From the NCBI RefSeq assembly GCF_023228785.1, contig NZ_JALOAN010000034.1, positions 1-24,986 on the forward strand: 24,986 nt of DNA, read 5' to 3'. Of this stretch, positions 15,314 through 23,071 are shown piece by piece. Made by a program: the position numbers and the translations under genes. Position 1 is the stretch's first letter; each line of letters begins with the position of its first letter. This DNA is from Sulfurimonas sp. Lineage in GTDB: Bacteria > Campylobacterota > Campylobacteria > Campylobacterales > Sulfurimonadaceae. Below the pieces are notes generated by a model. It saw only the letters and a program-made list of their open reading frames with translations, was not told where the DNA came from and ran no database searches.

Positions 15314-16138
15314 ATCAAAGCTATTGTCTTAACCCTACTTTTTATCATTAGCCTTGATGCAAAAGAGAGACTTGTCTCTCTTAGTCCTTCCATCACGGAG
15401 ATAGTATATGCACTAAAGATGGGAGATAAACTTGTAGGAACTTCTGCTTACTCCTTGCATCCAAAAGAAGCACAAGATCTCCCCATTGTGGGAAACTACA
15501 TAGATCCAAATATAGAGAAGATCTTAAGCTTAAAACCTAGCCTTGTAGTTGGAGAAGACTTCAACCAAAAGGCACAAGACAAACTAAAACACTTTAATAT
15601 AAAAACACTAACACTCAAACTAAAAACCATAACAGATATAAAAAATTCCATAGATAAACTAGCCAAAAATATAGACTCAAAAGAAGCAAAAAGACTTATA
15701 AAGGATATAGATGATGCTATAGAAAAGATCCCTAAAAACAAAAGTCCACACAGCGTTATGATAGTCTATGGACTAAAAGAAGATCTAAGCTCAGCCACCT
15801 ATATAGCAGGAAGAGATATCTTCTTTAATGACATCATAAAGCTATGTGCTAACACTAACGCTTACACCGCTAACTCAAACAAACAACCGGTTCTTAGTTA
15901 TGAAAACATCATAGCACTAAACCCAGATCAGATCATAATCCTACACTCTCTCGCAACAGAGTCAGGCGTAGATGTAGAAAAAGCTCTAAAAGCATGGCAT
16001 AAACTCCCAACAAATGCTTCAAAAAACAAAAACATTAGCGTTGTAGACGACGACTACCTCCACATCCCATCACACCGCATAGCTCTAACTATAAAAAGAC
16101 TCTCAGATGAGATGCAAAACTACAAAGAAGAGCAATAG
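15314..16138 (+). CDS. periplasmic binding protein of a BtuF/FecB-type importer, non-canonical start
   Basis: This class III periplasmic binding protein captures cobalamin or a metal chelate and delivers it to the permease. The mature part opens with RLVSLSPSITEIVYAL, then GDKLVGTSAYS and LPIVGNYIDPNIEKILSLKPSLVV, the classic BtuF layout. The first ATG (15419) would delete the signal peptide and the first strand. The frame upstream encodes a clear signal peptide (IKAIVLTLLFIISLDA), but an in-frame TAA at 15299-15301 limits it, and no ATG, GTG or TTG lies between. The best-placed codon is ATC at 15314, six bases after GGAG (15304-15307), so I use it as a putative start. A rare AUC or AUU start, an ATG-to-ATC mutation or a sequence error are all possible. 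The stop abuts the ATPase ATG. Confidence 0.8.
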   Translation: MKAIVLTLLFIISLDAKERLVSLSPSITEIVYALKMGDKLVGTSAYSLHPKEAQDLPIVGNYIDPNIEKILSLKPSLVVGEDFNQKAQDKLKHFNIKTLTLKLKTITDIKNSIDKLAKNIDSKEAKRLIKDIDDAIEKIPKNKSPHSVMIVYGLKEDLSSATYIAGRDIFFNDIIKLCANTNAYTANSNKQPVLSYENIIALNPDQIIILHSLATESGVDVEKALKAWHKLPTNASKNKNISVVDDDYLHIPSHRIALTIKRLSDEMQNYKEEQ

Positions 16139-16870
16139 ATGATAAAACTAGACTCGCTCAACATCAACTATAACGATAAAAATATACTAAAAGAGATCTC
16201 TTTAGAGATCGGTGGACATTTAAATATTTTAGGGGCAAATGGTAGTGGGAAAAGTACACTTGCAAAGACTATTTGTGGGCTTGTTGAGTATAATGGAGAG
16301 GTCTATATAAATGAGAAAAACATTAGAGATCTCTCTTTAAAACAAAGAGCGAAACTGCTTACTTATGTGCCAACTAAACTTGAAGTTTATGATGAGTTTA
16401 TAAACGTAGAAGAGTTTGTGCTTTTGGGTAGATTTGCCTATAAAGATAGTTTTTTTGACTACTCTGATAAAGATAAAAAGATAGCAAAAAATACTCTAGA
16501 GTTTTTAAATATCTCTCACCTTGGATCTCACACTTTAAGCTCACTAAGTTCTGGCGAAGCTCAACTTGTCTCTTTAGCTTCTGCACTTGTCTCACAAAGC
16601 GAGGTTATCATACTAGATGAGCCAACTGCAAACCTAGATCCACACAACGCAAAAACTATAGCCAAACATATAAAAGGATTAAAAAAATATCATCAAATCA
16701 TTCTCATAACGCATGATCTAGATCTTGCATCTTACATTGACTCGCCAACTATCTTTTTAAAGTCTAAGAGTGCTACTTACTTTGAAAAATATGAAGAGTT
16801 TTATAATGAGGCTAAACTAAAAGAGCTTTATGAAGTTGAGTTTGATGGCTTGGTGGTGCGATATGATTAG
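16139..16870 (+). CDS. ABC transporter ATP-binding protein (FecE/BtuD type)
   Basis: This 243-residue ATPase energises the FecCD-type importer. It shows Walker A GANGSGKST (32-40), a signature loop LSSGE (136-140), Walker B VIILDEPT (156-163) with catalytic Glu161, a D-loop (ANLD) and the switch His192 (THD). The Q-loop is unusual: where FecE and BtuD relatives read YVPQ or YLPQ, this protein reads YVPTK, with Thr79 in place of the glutamine that contacts magnesium and water. The ATG follows the binding-protein stop with no gap, and the 3' end overlaps the permease gene by 8 bases, so the three are translationally coupled. Confidence 0.93.
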   Translation: MIKLDSLNINYNDKNILKEISLEIGGHLNILGANGSGKSTLAKTICGLVEYNGEVYINEKNIRDLSLKQRAKLLTYVPTKLEVYDEFINVEEFVLLGRFAYKDSFFDYSDKDKKIAKNTLEFLNISHLGSHTLSSLSSGEAQLVSLASALVSQSEVIILDEPTANLDPHNAKTIAKHIKGLKKYHQIILITHDLDLASYIDSPTIFLKSKSATYFEKYEEFYNEAKLKELYEVEFDGLVVRYD

Positions 16871-17828
16871 GATTTTCATCTGGTCATCTCTACTCTTTAT
16901 CCTTTTAGCGTCAGGTTTTGTTGGTGCTATATGGCTAGATCTAGGTGAGGTTTTCACACAAGAGACACTTGCAAACTCTATCTTTTTTGAGTTAAGACTT
17001 CCTCGTGTTATTTATGCTTTTTCAGCTGGATCTATTCTCGCTCTATGTGGACTTTTGTACCAATCACTTTTTAGAAATGCACTTATGACACCCTACACTT
17101 TAGGAGTCTCAAGCGGTGCAATTTTGGGAGCTGGAATTGCCATAAAACTCGGACTTGGAAGTTTAGCTTTTGGCATAGCTTCTATTAGCCTTTTTGGTTT
17201 TTTTGGGGCGATGCTTAGTGTGCTTTTGCTTCTTTATTTAGCAAGATTTTTAAAGCATTCTCACTTTGAATCACTTCTACTTCTTGGGATCGCTCTTTCA
17301 CTCTTTTACACCTCAGCACTAATGATAATCTTCTACCTTGGAAATGCCATACAAAACGATATGCTCCTTCGTTTTAGCATGGGTTCACTCTCTATTATAG
17401 GTTGGAATCATCCCATAACTATTAGCGTTATAGCCTTGGTTTTATTTATAGTCATCTATATTTATAGGTTTGAATTACAACTTCTTAGCATCTCTGATGA
17501 AGGTGCAAAACTTAGAGGAGTTGATACTAAAAGAGTTACACTTATACTTCTTTTAGTATCATCTTTTGCTATTGGAGTTCTTGTGAGTGTTAGCGGACCT
17601 ATTGGTTTTATAGGGCTTATAGTTCCTCATATAGTTGCAAAATTACACAAAAAACCCACAAACAAACGCATTGCAAAAACAGCCCTATTTGGTGGATTTT
17701 TCTTAGTTTTTTGCGACACTATAACTAGAGCCATTCCAACTCAAAGTGAACTCCCCATAGGCATCATAACAGCCCTAATAGGTGGACCATTTTTTATATA
17801 CATTATTATAAGTAGAAGCAAGAACTAA
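16863..17828 (+). CDS. FecCD/BtuC-type ABC permease
   Basis: This 321-residue inner-membrane permease has about nine or ten hydrophobic segments. It shows the family blocks ELRLPRVIYAFSAGSILALC (early), GLLYQSLFRNALMTPYTLGV, SGPIGFIGLIVPHIVA and a C-terminal PTQSELPIGIITALIGGPFF. The frame is open from 16830, but the 11 extra residues (with two Trp and one Cys) lie inside the ATPase gene and have no family match. The ATG at 16863 gives the normal N terminus and an 8-base overlap with the ATPase gene. A single permease gene implies a homodimer. The last 4 bases overlap the convergent DUF4198-like gene. FecCD permeases carry cobalamin, iron chelates or haem; the sequence alone does not decide. 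Confidence 0.93.
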   Translation: MIRIFIWSSLLFILLASGFVGAIWLDLGEVFTQETLANSIFFELRLPRVIYAFSAGSILALCGLLYQSLFRNALMTPYTLGVSSGAILGAGIAIKLGLGSLAFGIASISLFGFFGAMLSVLLLLYLARFLKHSHFESLLLLGIALSLFYTSALMIIFYLGNAIQNDMLLRFSMGSLSIIGWNHPITISVIALVLFIVIYIYRFELQLLSISDEGAKLRGVDTKRVTLILLLVSSFAIGVLVSVSGPIGFIGLIVPHIVAKLHKKPTNKRIAKTALFGGFFLVFCDTITRAIPTQSELPIGIITALIGGPFFIYIIISRSKN

Positions 17829-18484
17829 GGCTTTAAAACTTCCAAGTTTAAAGTTGTTGAGTGGATAATTTCATCACTTTTAATACCATCACCCTTTTGA
17901 GAGTAAGATGCTCTAATCTTTTGAAATCCCTCTTGTTTCATCTCTACACTAACAAATCCATCTTTGTCACTCTTGGTCACAATTTTTTTGTTATAAGTGA
18001 TACTAACACCAGCTTTAGGTATGCCAAAAGAAGTAACTATCAACCTAATTCTATCACCCACTTTAATTTTTGCTAGTGGTGTTCTTAGTGATAATTCAAA
18101 GGGAGCCTTAAATAGTTTTGTTGCATCATTTTTATAGATCATCTTAATAGATGCAACGCTAAGAAAACTACTAAGAGGCATCTTCGTTCTGTCTTTAGAT
18201 ACTTTTTTAGTTCCAAATGGTGTTTTTGTATAGTAAACTCTCTTTAGCTCTACAAACACAGCATCACAATCATCTCTAAGGTTTTTATCTACTAACTCAA
18301 AAATTTCATCACCCTTTAAGCAGGAGATCTTGGATATTTCATCTTGTTTTATTTTTTTAGCTTTTATAGAAGTTTCTTGCATTATTTTTTGTCCATAATG
18401 CAAAGCCGCTATATCATCTATCCAAATTTCACTAGCTATAAGGGTGTTGCAAAGAGCTAAAATTATTAATATATTTTTATTCAT
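17825..18484 (-). CDS. periplasmic DUF4198-like protein
   Basis: This 219-residue protein has a short signal peptide (about 1-17, hydrophobic core then LIAS). The second half looks like a DUF4198/carboxypeptidase-regulatory beta-sandwich: KVGDRIRLIVTSFGIPKAGV, then KSDKDGFVSVEMKQEGFQKI, the pattern of a G-x-P-hydrophobic-GA/GV strand followed by a D-x-D-G turn. DUF4198 proteins are often found with nickel or cobalt uptake genes, and here the gene converges on a metal-chelate or cobalamin importer; that link is suggestive only. Two cysteines (about 55 and 73) could form a disulphide. Upstream, AGGAG lies 11 bases from the ATG and closer to a three-codon frame (ATG GCA CTA TGA) whose stop overlaps this start. 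The family call was made by eye. Confidence 0.6.
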   Translation of the reverse strand: MNKNILIILALCNTLIASEIWIDDIAALHYGQKIMQETSIKAKKIKQDEISKISCLKGDEIFELVDKNLRDDCDAVFVELKRVYYTKTPFGTKKVSKDRTKMPLSSFLSVASIKMIYKNDATKLFKAPFELSLRTPLAKIKVGDRIRLIVTSFGIPKAGVSITYNKKIVTKSDKDGFVSVEMKQEGFQKIRASYSQKGDGIKSDEIIHSTTLNLEVLKP

Positions 18485-18627
18485 AGTGCCATTATCTCCT
18501 CTTTGTTATAAAATGAGCATAAAAGAGTTGTTTGAAAATTTTAAATCTTATTTTCATTAAAAACATTTACTTGACTATTGTAATATTTTATAACGACTCA
18601 TAAAGAATCTTTAAGCACTTATTCTGC

Positions 18628-18633
18628 TATAAT
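18628..18633 (+). promoter_or_regulatory. extended -10 promoter for the chemoreceptor gene
   Basis: TGC-TATAAT (extended -10) lies 31 bases before the ATG, with AGGA 7 bases upstream of the start. No -35 element is evident. Confidence 0.55.
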
Positions 18634-18664
18634 TGAAAATATAAACAAATTTTAGGAAATCATT

Positions 18665-20254
18665 ATGCTAAAAACAGTTAAATCCAAAGTTATCGCCTCT
18701 ATTGTAGCCCTTAGTATCCTTGGGCTATTTGGTATAACTTACTATCTATCTTCAACTCTTCAACAACTCTCAGAAAAGACAGCAAAAGAGTCTCTTGCAA
18801 TGTTAAGCGAATCAATACTTCAAACAATGACTTCTAGTATGATGATGGGTGATCCTCAGATTGTTAAAGATGCAATTGATAGTGCAAGAAACATAGAAGG
18901 TATAGAAAGCCTAATCGTATCAAAATCACAAGCAGTTATTGATGTTTATTCTCCAGGAGAAGAGTTTACTAAAGATGCCATTATTAGAGAAGTCATCAAT
19001 AGTAAAAATAGTAAAGTTATAGAAAAAGATGAAAATGGACATCACACTATCCGTCTCATAAAACCTGTAATTGCAGAGCAAAAATGTCTCTCTTGTCACT
19101 ACAACATAGAAGAAGGTTATGTGCTTGGTGCAGTTGATTTGATTGTCTCACTAGATAAAAACGATGAACAAAATGCAGCTACTGAAGCTACTCTTCTTAT
19201 AGCACTTATCATTGGGGCTATCTTATTTACAATCGCTGCAAGTATCTTTTTTACAAGGGAGATCTTTGGACCTCTTTCAAATTTAAAAGAACGCATCTCA
19301 GAACTTGTTGGCGGAGATAAAGACTTAACTAAAAGACTAACTCATAGAAATGAAGATGAGTTTGGAGAGACTGCAAACGAAGTTAATAAGTTTATAGAGA
19401 TGGTTCAAAGCACTATCAATGAGATTAAATCTATTGGTGAGAAAAACACTTCTATTGCATCTGAGATTGAACAATCAAGCCATGTTATTCGTGAAAGTAC
19501 AGCTCAAGAGCGTGCAATTGTTGCTAACACAAACACAAAAAGTTTATCTATAAAAGATCTCCTTATTGAAAATATGAGAGCATCAGAAGAGACACAAAAA
19601 AATGTTAAAGAAGCACATAATGAGCTTGGAACAGCTAGAGAATCTTTAGCTATTTTAGGTAAAGAAGTAAGCGCTTTTGTTGAGACAGAGAATGAACTCT
19701 CTAGTGAACTTGTAGGTCTTAGAAGTGATGCTGACCAAGTAAAAGATGTGTTAAATGTTATAAAAGATATAGCTGAGCAAACAAACTTACTAGCTCTTAA
19801 CGCTGCTATTGAAGCTGCTCGTGCGGGTGAGCATGGACGAGGATTTGCAGTTGTTGCTGACGAAGTTAGAAAGCTCGCAGAGAGAACTCAAAAATCACTA
19901 ACAGAGATAGATATTAGCGTTGGGACTATTGTTCAGTCCATCAATGATGTAAGTGATAAGATGAATGTAAATGCAAAAAGCATAGAGAGCTTACTTAACA
20001 TCTCTAATGAAGTTGAACAAAAGATCTCTTCAACATCTGAAGCGATTGGAACATCAACTAAAGTTGCAGACAAATCTGCTCGTGATACTATAGTAATTTC
20101 AAAAAGTGTTGAAGAAATTATCGAAGAGATTCAAAAGATAGATGTTATCTCAACAGCGAACAATACTAGTATCTTAAGTATAGAAAACGACTTAGAAAAA
20201 CTAGTAAAAATCGCGCACTCTTTACAATCTACAATAGACCAATTCAAGAGTTAA
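18665..20254 (+). CDS. methyl-accepting chemotaxis protein with periplasmic haem-c motif
   Basis: This 529-residue chemoreceptor has a membrane segment (about 10-28), a periplasmic sensor (about 29-174) and a second membrane segment (about 176-197). A HAMP region (about 198-250) and a long cytoplasmic signalling coiled coil follow. The hairpin tip reads AEQTNLLALNAAIEAARAGE, then HGRGFAVVADEVRKLAERTQ, the invariant CheA/CheW contact region. In the sensor, KCLSCHYN gives a CxxCH motif (Cys141, Cys144, His145) for covalent haem c, as in DUF3365-like redox or gas sensors. A haem receptor of this kind would respond to oxygen, NO or redox potential (inference). No C-terminal CheR/CheB tether is visible. 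It has its own promoter and converges on the helicase gene across a hairpin. Confidence 0.95.
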   Translation: MLKTVKSKVIASIVALSILGLFGITYYLSSTLQQLSEKTAKESLAMLSESILQTMTSSMMMGDPQIVKDAIDSARNIEGIESLIVSKSQAVIDVYSPGEEFTKDAIIREVINSKNSKVIEKDENGHHTIRLIKPVIAEQKCLSCHYNIEEGYVLGAVDLIVSLDKNDEQNAATEATLLIALIIGAILFTIAASIFFTREIFGPLSNLKERISELVGGDKDLTKRLTHRNEDEFGETANEVNKFIEMVQSTINEIKSIGEKNTSIASEIEQSSHVIRESTAQERAIVANTNTKSLSIKDLLIENMRASEETQKNVKEAHNELGTARESLAILGKEVSAFVETENELSSELVGLRSDADQVKDVLNVIKDIAEQTNLLALNAAIEAARAGEHGRGFAVVADEVRKLAERTQKSLTEIDISVGTIVQSINDVSDKMNVNAKSIESLLNISNEVEQKISSTSEAIGTSTKVADKSARDTIVISKSVEEIIEEIQKIDVISTANNTSILSIENDLEKLVKIAHSLQSTIDQFKS

Positions 20255-20256
20255 GA

Positions 20257-20274
20257 AAGAGGCATTAGCCTCTT
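20257..20274. terminator. shared hairpin between convergent chemoreceptor and helicase genes
   Basis: AAGAGGC and GCCTCTT (7 bp, loop ATTA) begin two bases after the chemoreceptor stop and overlap the helicase stop. The downstream sequence is pyrimidine-rich on the plus strand (CTCTTTGC) and TCTTAA on the minus strand, so termination may work both ways but weakly. Confidence 0.55.
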
Positions 20275-23057
20275 CTCTTTGCTCTATATGACTTTCCTGT
20301 ATAGTTCTTCTTAAAACACGCCTGACAAATATTGTACTTTGAATTTTTAGGTAGAGATGCTGAACATATTCTACAATTTTGCACAAAGTGTGTTTGCCCA
20401 AGAGACTCCTCTATATATCTGTTTAAGACGCCTCTAGTTCTACGGGCTAACTCGGCATCTATAAAATAATCCTCAAAACGATAACTAAGCCACAAATAAA
20501 GTGATATCTCTTTTACCATATCTTCTGCTATTAAAAGTTCTTGCGCAGTTATCGCACAAGAATTATTTAGTTGTGGGGGTGCATAAGGAATTGGCAGTTT
20601 TTTCTCTAGGGCTAAGATATAACTCTCAAAAGCAGCAATTATGTAAGGTGATTTTAGAGTAAGCGGTGCACATGAGAGATGATACTTTGTAGCGATGTCT
20701 AAATCGTAAGCATCTACTATAAAAGCAGCTTCGAGCATATCATCTAAGTTGTAAGCCCTAAAGGGACCATTAAACTCCATGTTTTTTACAAAAAACTTCA
20801 GGATCTCACTAAGTGAGTTCTCTTCTAAGATGCTAGAAACCAGTTTTATATGCTCTAAATTTGCCATCACATTAAAAGGTATGGTTATCTCTTTTGCTTT
20901 TTTGTGAAAGTTTTTACTTACAATATTTAAAGCTTCAACATTTAGAGCTCCCACAAAACCCTCTTCATTTAAACCATAGCGCCCTGCTCTTCCTGAGATC
21001 TGCTGTACTTCTGAGGCAACAAGATTTCTATCATTTACTCCATCAAACTTTGTCGCTTTTGAAAAAAGTATAGTCTTTATGGGAAGGTTCATTCCCATAG
21101 CTATAGCGTCAGTTGCTATAAGAAGTTGTGTCTCTTTAGCTCTAAATCTACGAGCTTCTTCTCGTCTTACTTCTGGCGAGAGATTACCATAAACTACACT
21201 CACACTAAAAGAGTTTGAAAACTCTTGCTTTAGTCTAAGCACATCTTTTCTACTAAAGGCGATGATTGCAGTTGAGGCTTCTACATCTTTTGGATGAGTT
21301 GGACTCTCTAAGAGTGTAAGAGGATTTTTTCTCTCAAATTCAACTATTTCAAGATCTTCGCCCAAGTACTCAGCTAGTGCAATGATTGCAGCTTTTGCAT
21401 TTGAAGAGCCTGTCATAATAACTTCTTTTGCGGGTGCTCCGATGATAGCATTTGCCCACGCCCAACCACGATCTCGATCACCTATCATCTGTACCTCATC
21501 TATTACGCAAACATCCACATCCACATCAAAGTTTAACATCTCGATAGTTGAACTTATATGAGTAGCATCTGCATCTAAGATCTGCTCTTCGCCTGTTATA
21601 AGAGATGCACTAACACCATCAGATCTTAAGCCCTCATAGCCTTCTAGTGCTAAAAGTCTAAGAGGTGCAAGATAATATCCAGTATCTGCAACTTCGAGCT
21701 TTTTCATTGCAGTATAGGTTTTTCCGCTGTTAGTTGGTCCTATGTGAAGAATCAGTTTTCTTCTCATACTCCTTGCCATTGGAAATAAGTTTTTAAAGTC
21801 ACGGATAGTCCTAGCAAGTAGCGCTTGTCTTTGCATCTTAACTATCTCGTCGTGAGTACTACTTATAAAAGCTTTAAGAGTCTTTCGAACTACCTTTGGA
21901 TTAAGGTTTAGTGAGCCATCAAGTCTCTCTAGTAGATCTTCATAGACTCTTTTATGTAACTCTTCTTCTGATAGATGTAGCAGTGAAGCATATTCATCAC
22001 ACTCTTTAACTAAGGACTTTAGAGAGTCTAGAAAATCTTCTTCTTGATGGATTGAGGCATCTTTTATAACTTGCTTAAAATCAAGTTTTTTACTCTGCCA
22101 AATATCACTTAAAAGTGAGTCTAGTTCTATGTGAAGCTCAAGATTATAGTCATGTTTTATATCTGAGTATGGAAGTAAAAAACTATGTTCTATTCTAACT
22201 AAAAGCTCCTCATTGTGCAATTCTAAGTTTGCAAGATATAACTCTTTTTCTATGATGCTCTCAAGCAATTTTTCTTTTAGTGGTGGATATGAAGTTTTGT
22301 ACTTTGGAGGTGATGCTCTAAGTGCTGTTGTTATGTCTTTTTGGCTTAGATATAGATGTTCTTTAGGTAAGTTTTTTATAAAAAGGTTTACCTCTTTTTG
22401 CTTTGCATCTATGACATTTTCTTTATCTTCTTGGATCTTGTTTATAATCTCTTCATCATCACTACTTTGTATATACTCGTCACTGTAAGCTTTTGTATTT
22501 AGTGTCATGATCTTGTGAAAACTTTGGGCGTAAAGAACATAATGAAGTGAAGCGTTAAACTCTAATGAGTTGTTCGTATCAAAGATACCATCAAGTGCTT
22601 TTTGAAGTCTCGCTCTTTTTATCTCAAAACGAATATGCTTTAGTTTTGACTCCATCTTCTCGATGGTTATTTTTTTACTTCTTACCTCTTTAAAGGCATC
22701 TCTTAAGTAGGCGGCTTCTTCCGTAGAGGCATCTACCTCATCTATAAGTGAGTCGATTTTATCTTCTCTCTCTAGGTATTGCTCTTTTGGTTTAAATGAC
22801 TTATAGATCTTGTTATCTCTTGCAAAAAAGTTTAGTATATCTGAGCGAAAGCCAGAATCAGCTTCACTCCAGATCATGCGAATAGCTTTTAGTAGTGTCT
22901 CTTTTGAGTGATCTATATCGTAGATCCCAAGAGTGTTAAAAAGATCGCTCAAAGTCTCGCCACTAACTCTCTCAATCCCTACATCAAAGGGATCTCCATC
23001 AAAGTAATCTTTAATTCTTTGGTTTATTTTACTGTTTTTTTTATTTTTCTTTGCCAT
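20265..23057 (-). CDS. SUV3-like DExH-box RNA helicase with N-terminal extension and zinc ribbon
   Basis: This 930-residue superfamily 2 helicase resembles mitochondrial SUV3. The core (about 433-735) has LILHIGPTNSGKTYTAMKKL (Walker A 440-447), the APLRLLALEGYE block, LITGEE, VIDEVQMIGDRDRGWAWANA (DEVQ box at 520-523) and an ATDAIAMGMNLP block. It also has motif VI QQISGRAGRYG (685-695), all typical of SUV3. Residues 1-430 are charged and largely helical with no family that I recognise. The C terminus carries four cysteines spaced as a zinc ribbon (Cys895, Cys898, Cys911, Cys914) before a basic tail ending RRG. The role is probably RNA unwinding in decay or ribosome-related work; the partner is unknown. 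The ATG has no clear ribosome site and lies 14 bases after the phosphatase stop, so it is probably translated from a shared transcript. Confidence 0.9.
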   Translation of the reverse strand: MAKKNKKNSKINQRIKDYFDGDPFDVGIERVSGETLSDLFNTLGIYDIDHSKETLLKAIRMIWSEADSGFRSDILNFFARDNKIYKSFKPKEQYLEREDKIDSLIDEVDASTEEAAYLRDAFKEVRSKKITIEKMESKLKHIRFEIKRARLQKALDGIFDTNNSLEFNASLHYVLYAQSFHKIMTLNTKAYSDEYIQSSDDEEIINKIQEDKENVIDAKQKEVNLFIKNLPKEHLYLSQKDITTALRASPPKYKTSYPPLKEKLLESIIEKELYLANLELHNEELLVRIEHSFLLPYSDIKHDYNLELHIELDSLLSDIWQSKKLDFKQVIKDASIHQEEDFLDSLKSLVKECDEYASLLHLSEEELHKRVYEDLLERLDGSLNLNPKVVRKTLKAFISSTHDEIVKMQRQALLARTIRDFKNLFPMARSMRRKLILHIGPTNSGKTYTAMKKLEVADTGYYLAPLRLLALEGYEGLRSDGVSASLITGEEQILDADATHISSTIEMLNFDVDVDVCVIDEVQMIGDRDRGWAWANAIIGAPAKEVIMTGSSNAKAAIIALAEYLGEDLEIVEFERKNPLTLLESPTHPKDVEASTAIIAFSRKDVLRLKQEFSNSFSVSVVYGNLSPEVRREEARRFRAKETQLLIATDAIAMGMNLPIKTILFSKATKFDGVNDRNLVASEVQQISGRAGRYGLNEEGFVGALNVEALNIVSKNFHKKAKEITIPFNVMANLEHIKLVSSILEENSLSEILKFFVKNMEFNGPFRAYNLDDMLEAAFIVDAYDLDIATKYHLSCAPLTLKSPYIIAAFESYILALEKKLPIPYAPPQLNNSCAITAQELLIAEDMVKEISLYLWLSYRFEDYFIDAELARRTRGVLNRYIEESLGQTHFVQNCRICSASLPKNSKYNICQACFKKNYTGKSYRAKRRG

Positions 23058-23071
23058 ATAGGATTGTAGCT

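Noticed and set aside
15419..15421. ATG at 15419 as the start of the binding protein
   Set aside because: It would remove the signal peptide and the conserved SLSPSITEIVYAL strand, leaving a cytoplasmic, truncated protein; no ribosome site precedes it.
16830..16862. Longer start for the permease
   Set aside because: The extra 11 residues lie within the ATPase gene and do not resemble FecCD proteins.
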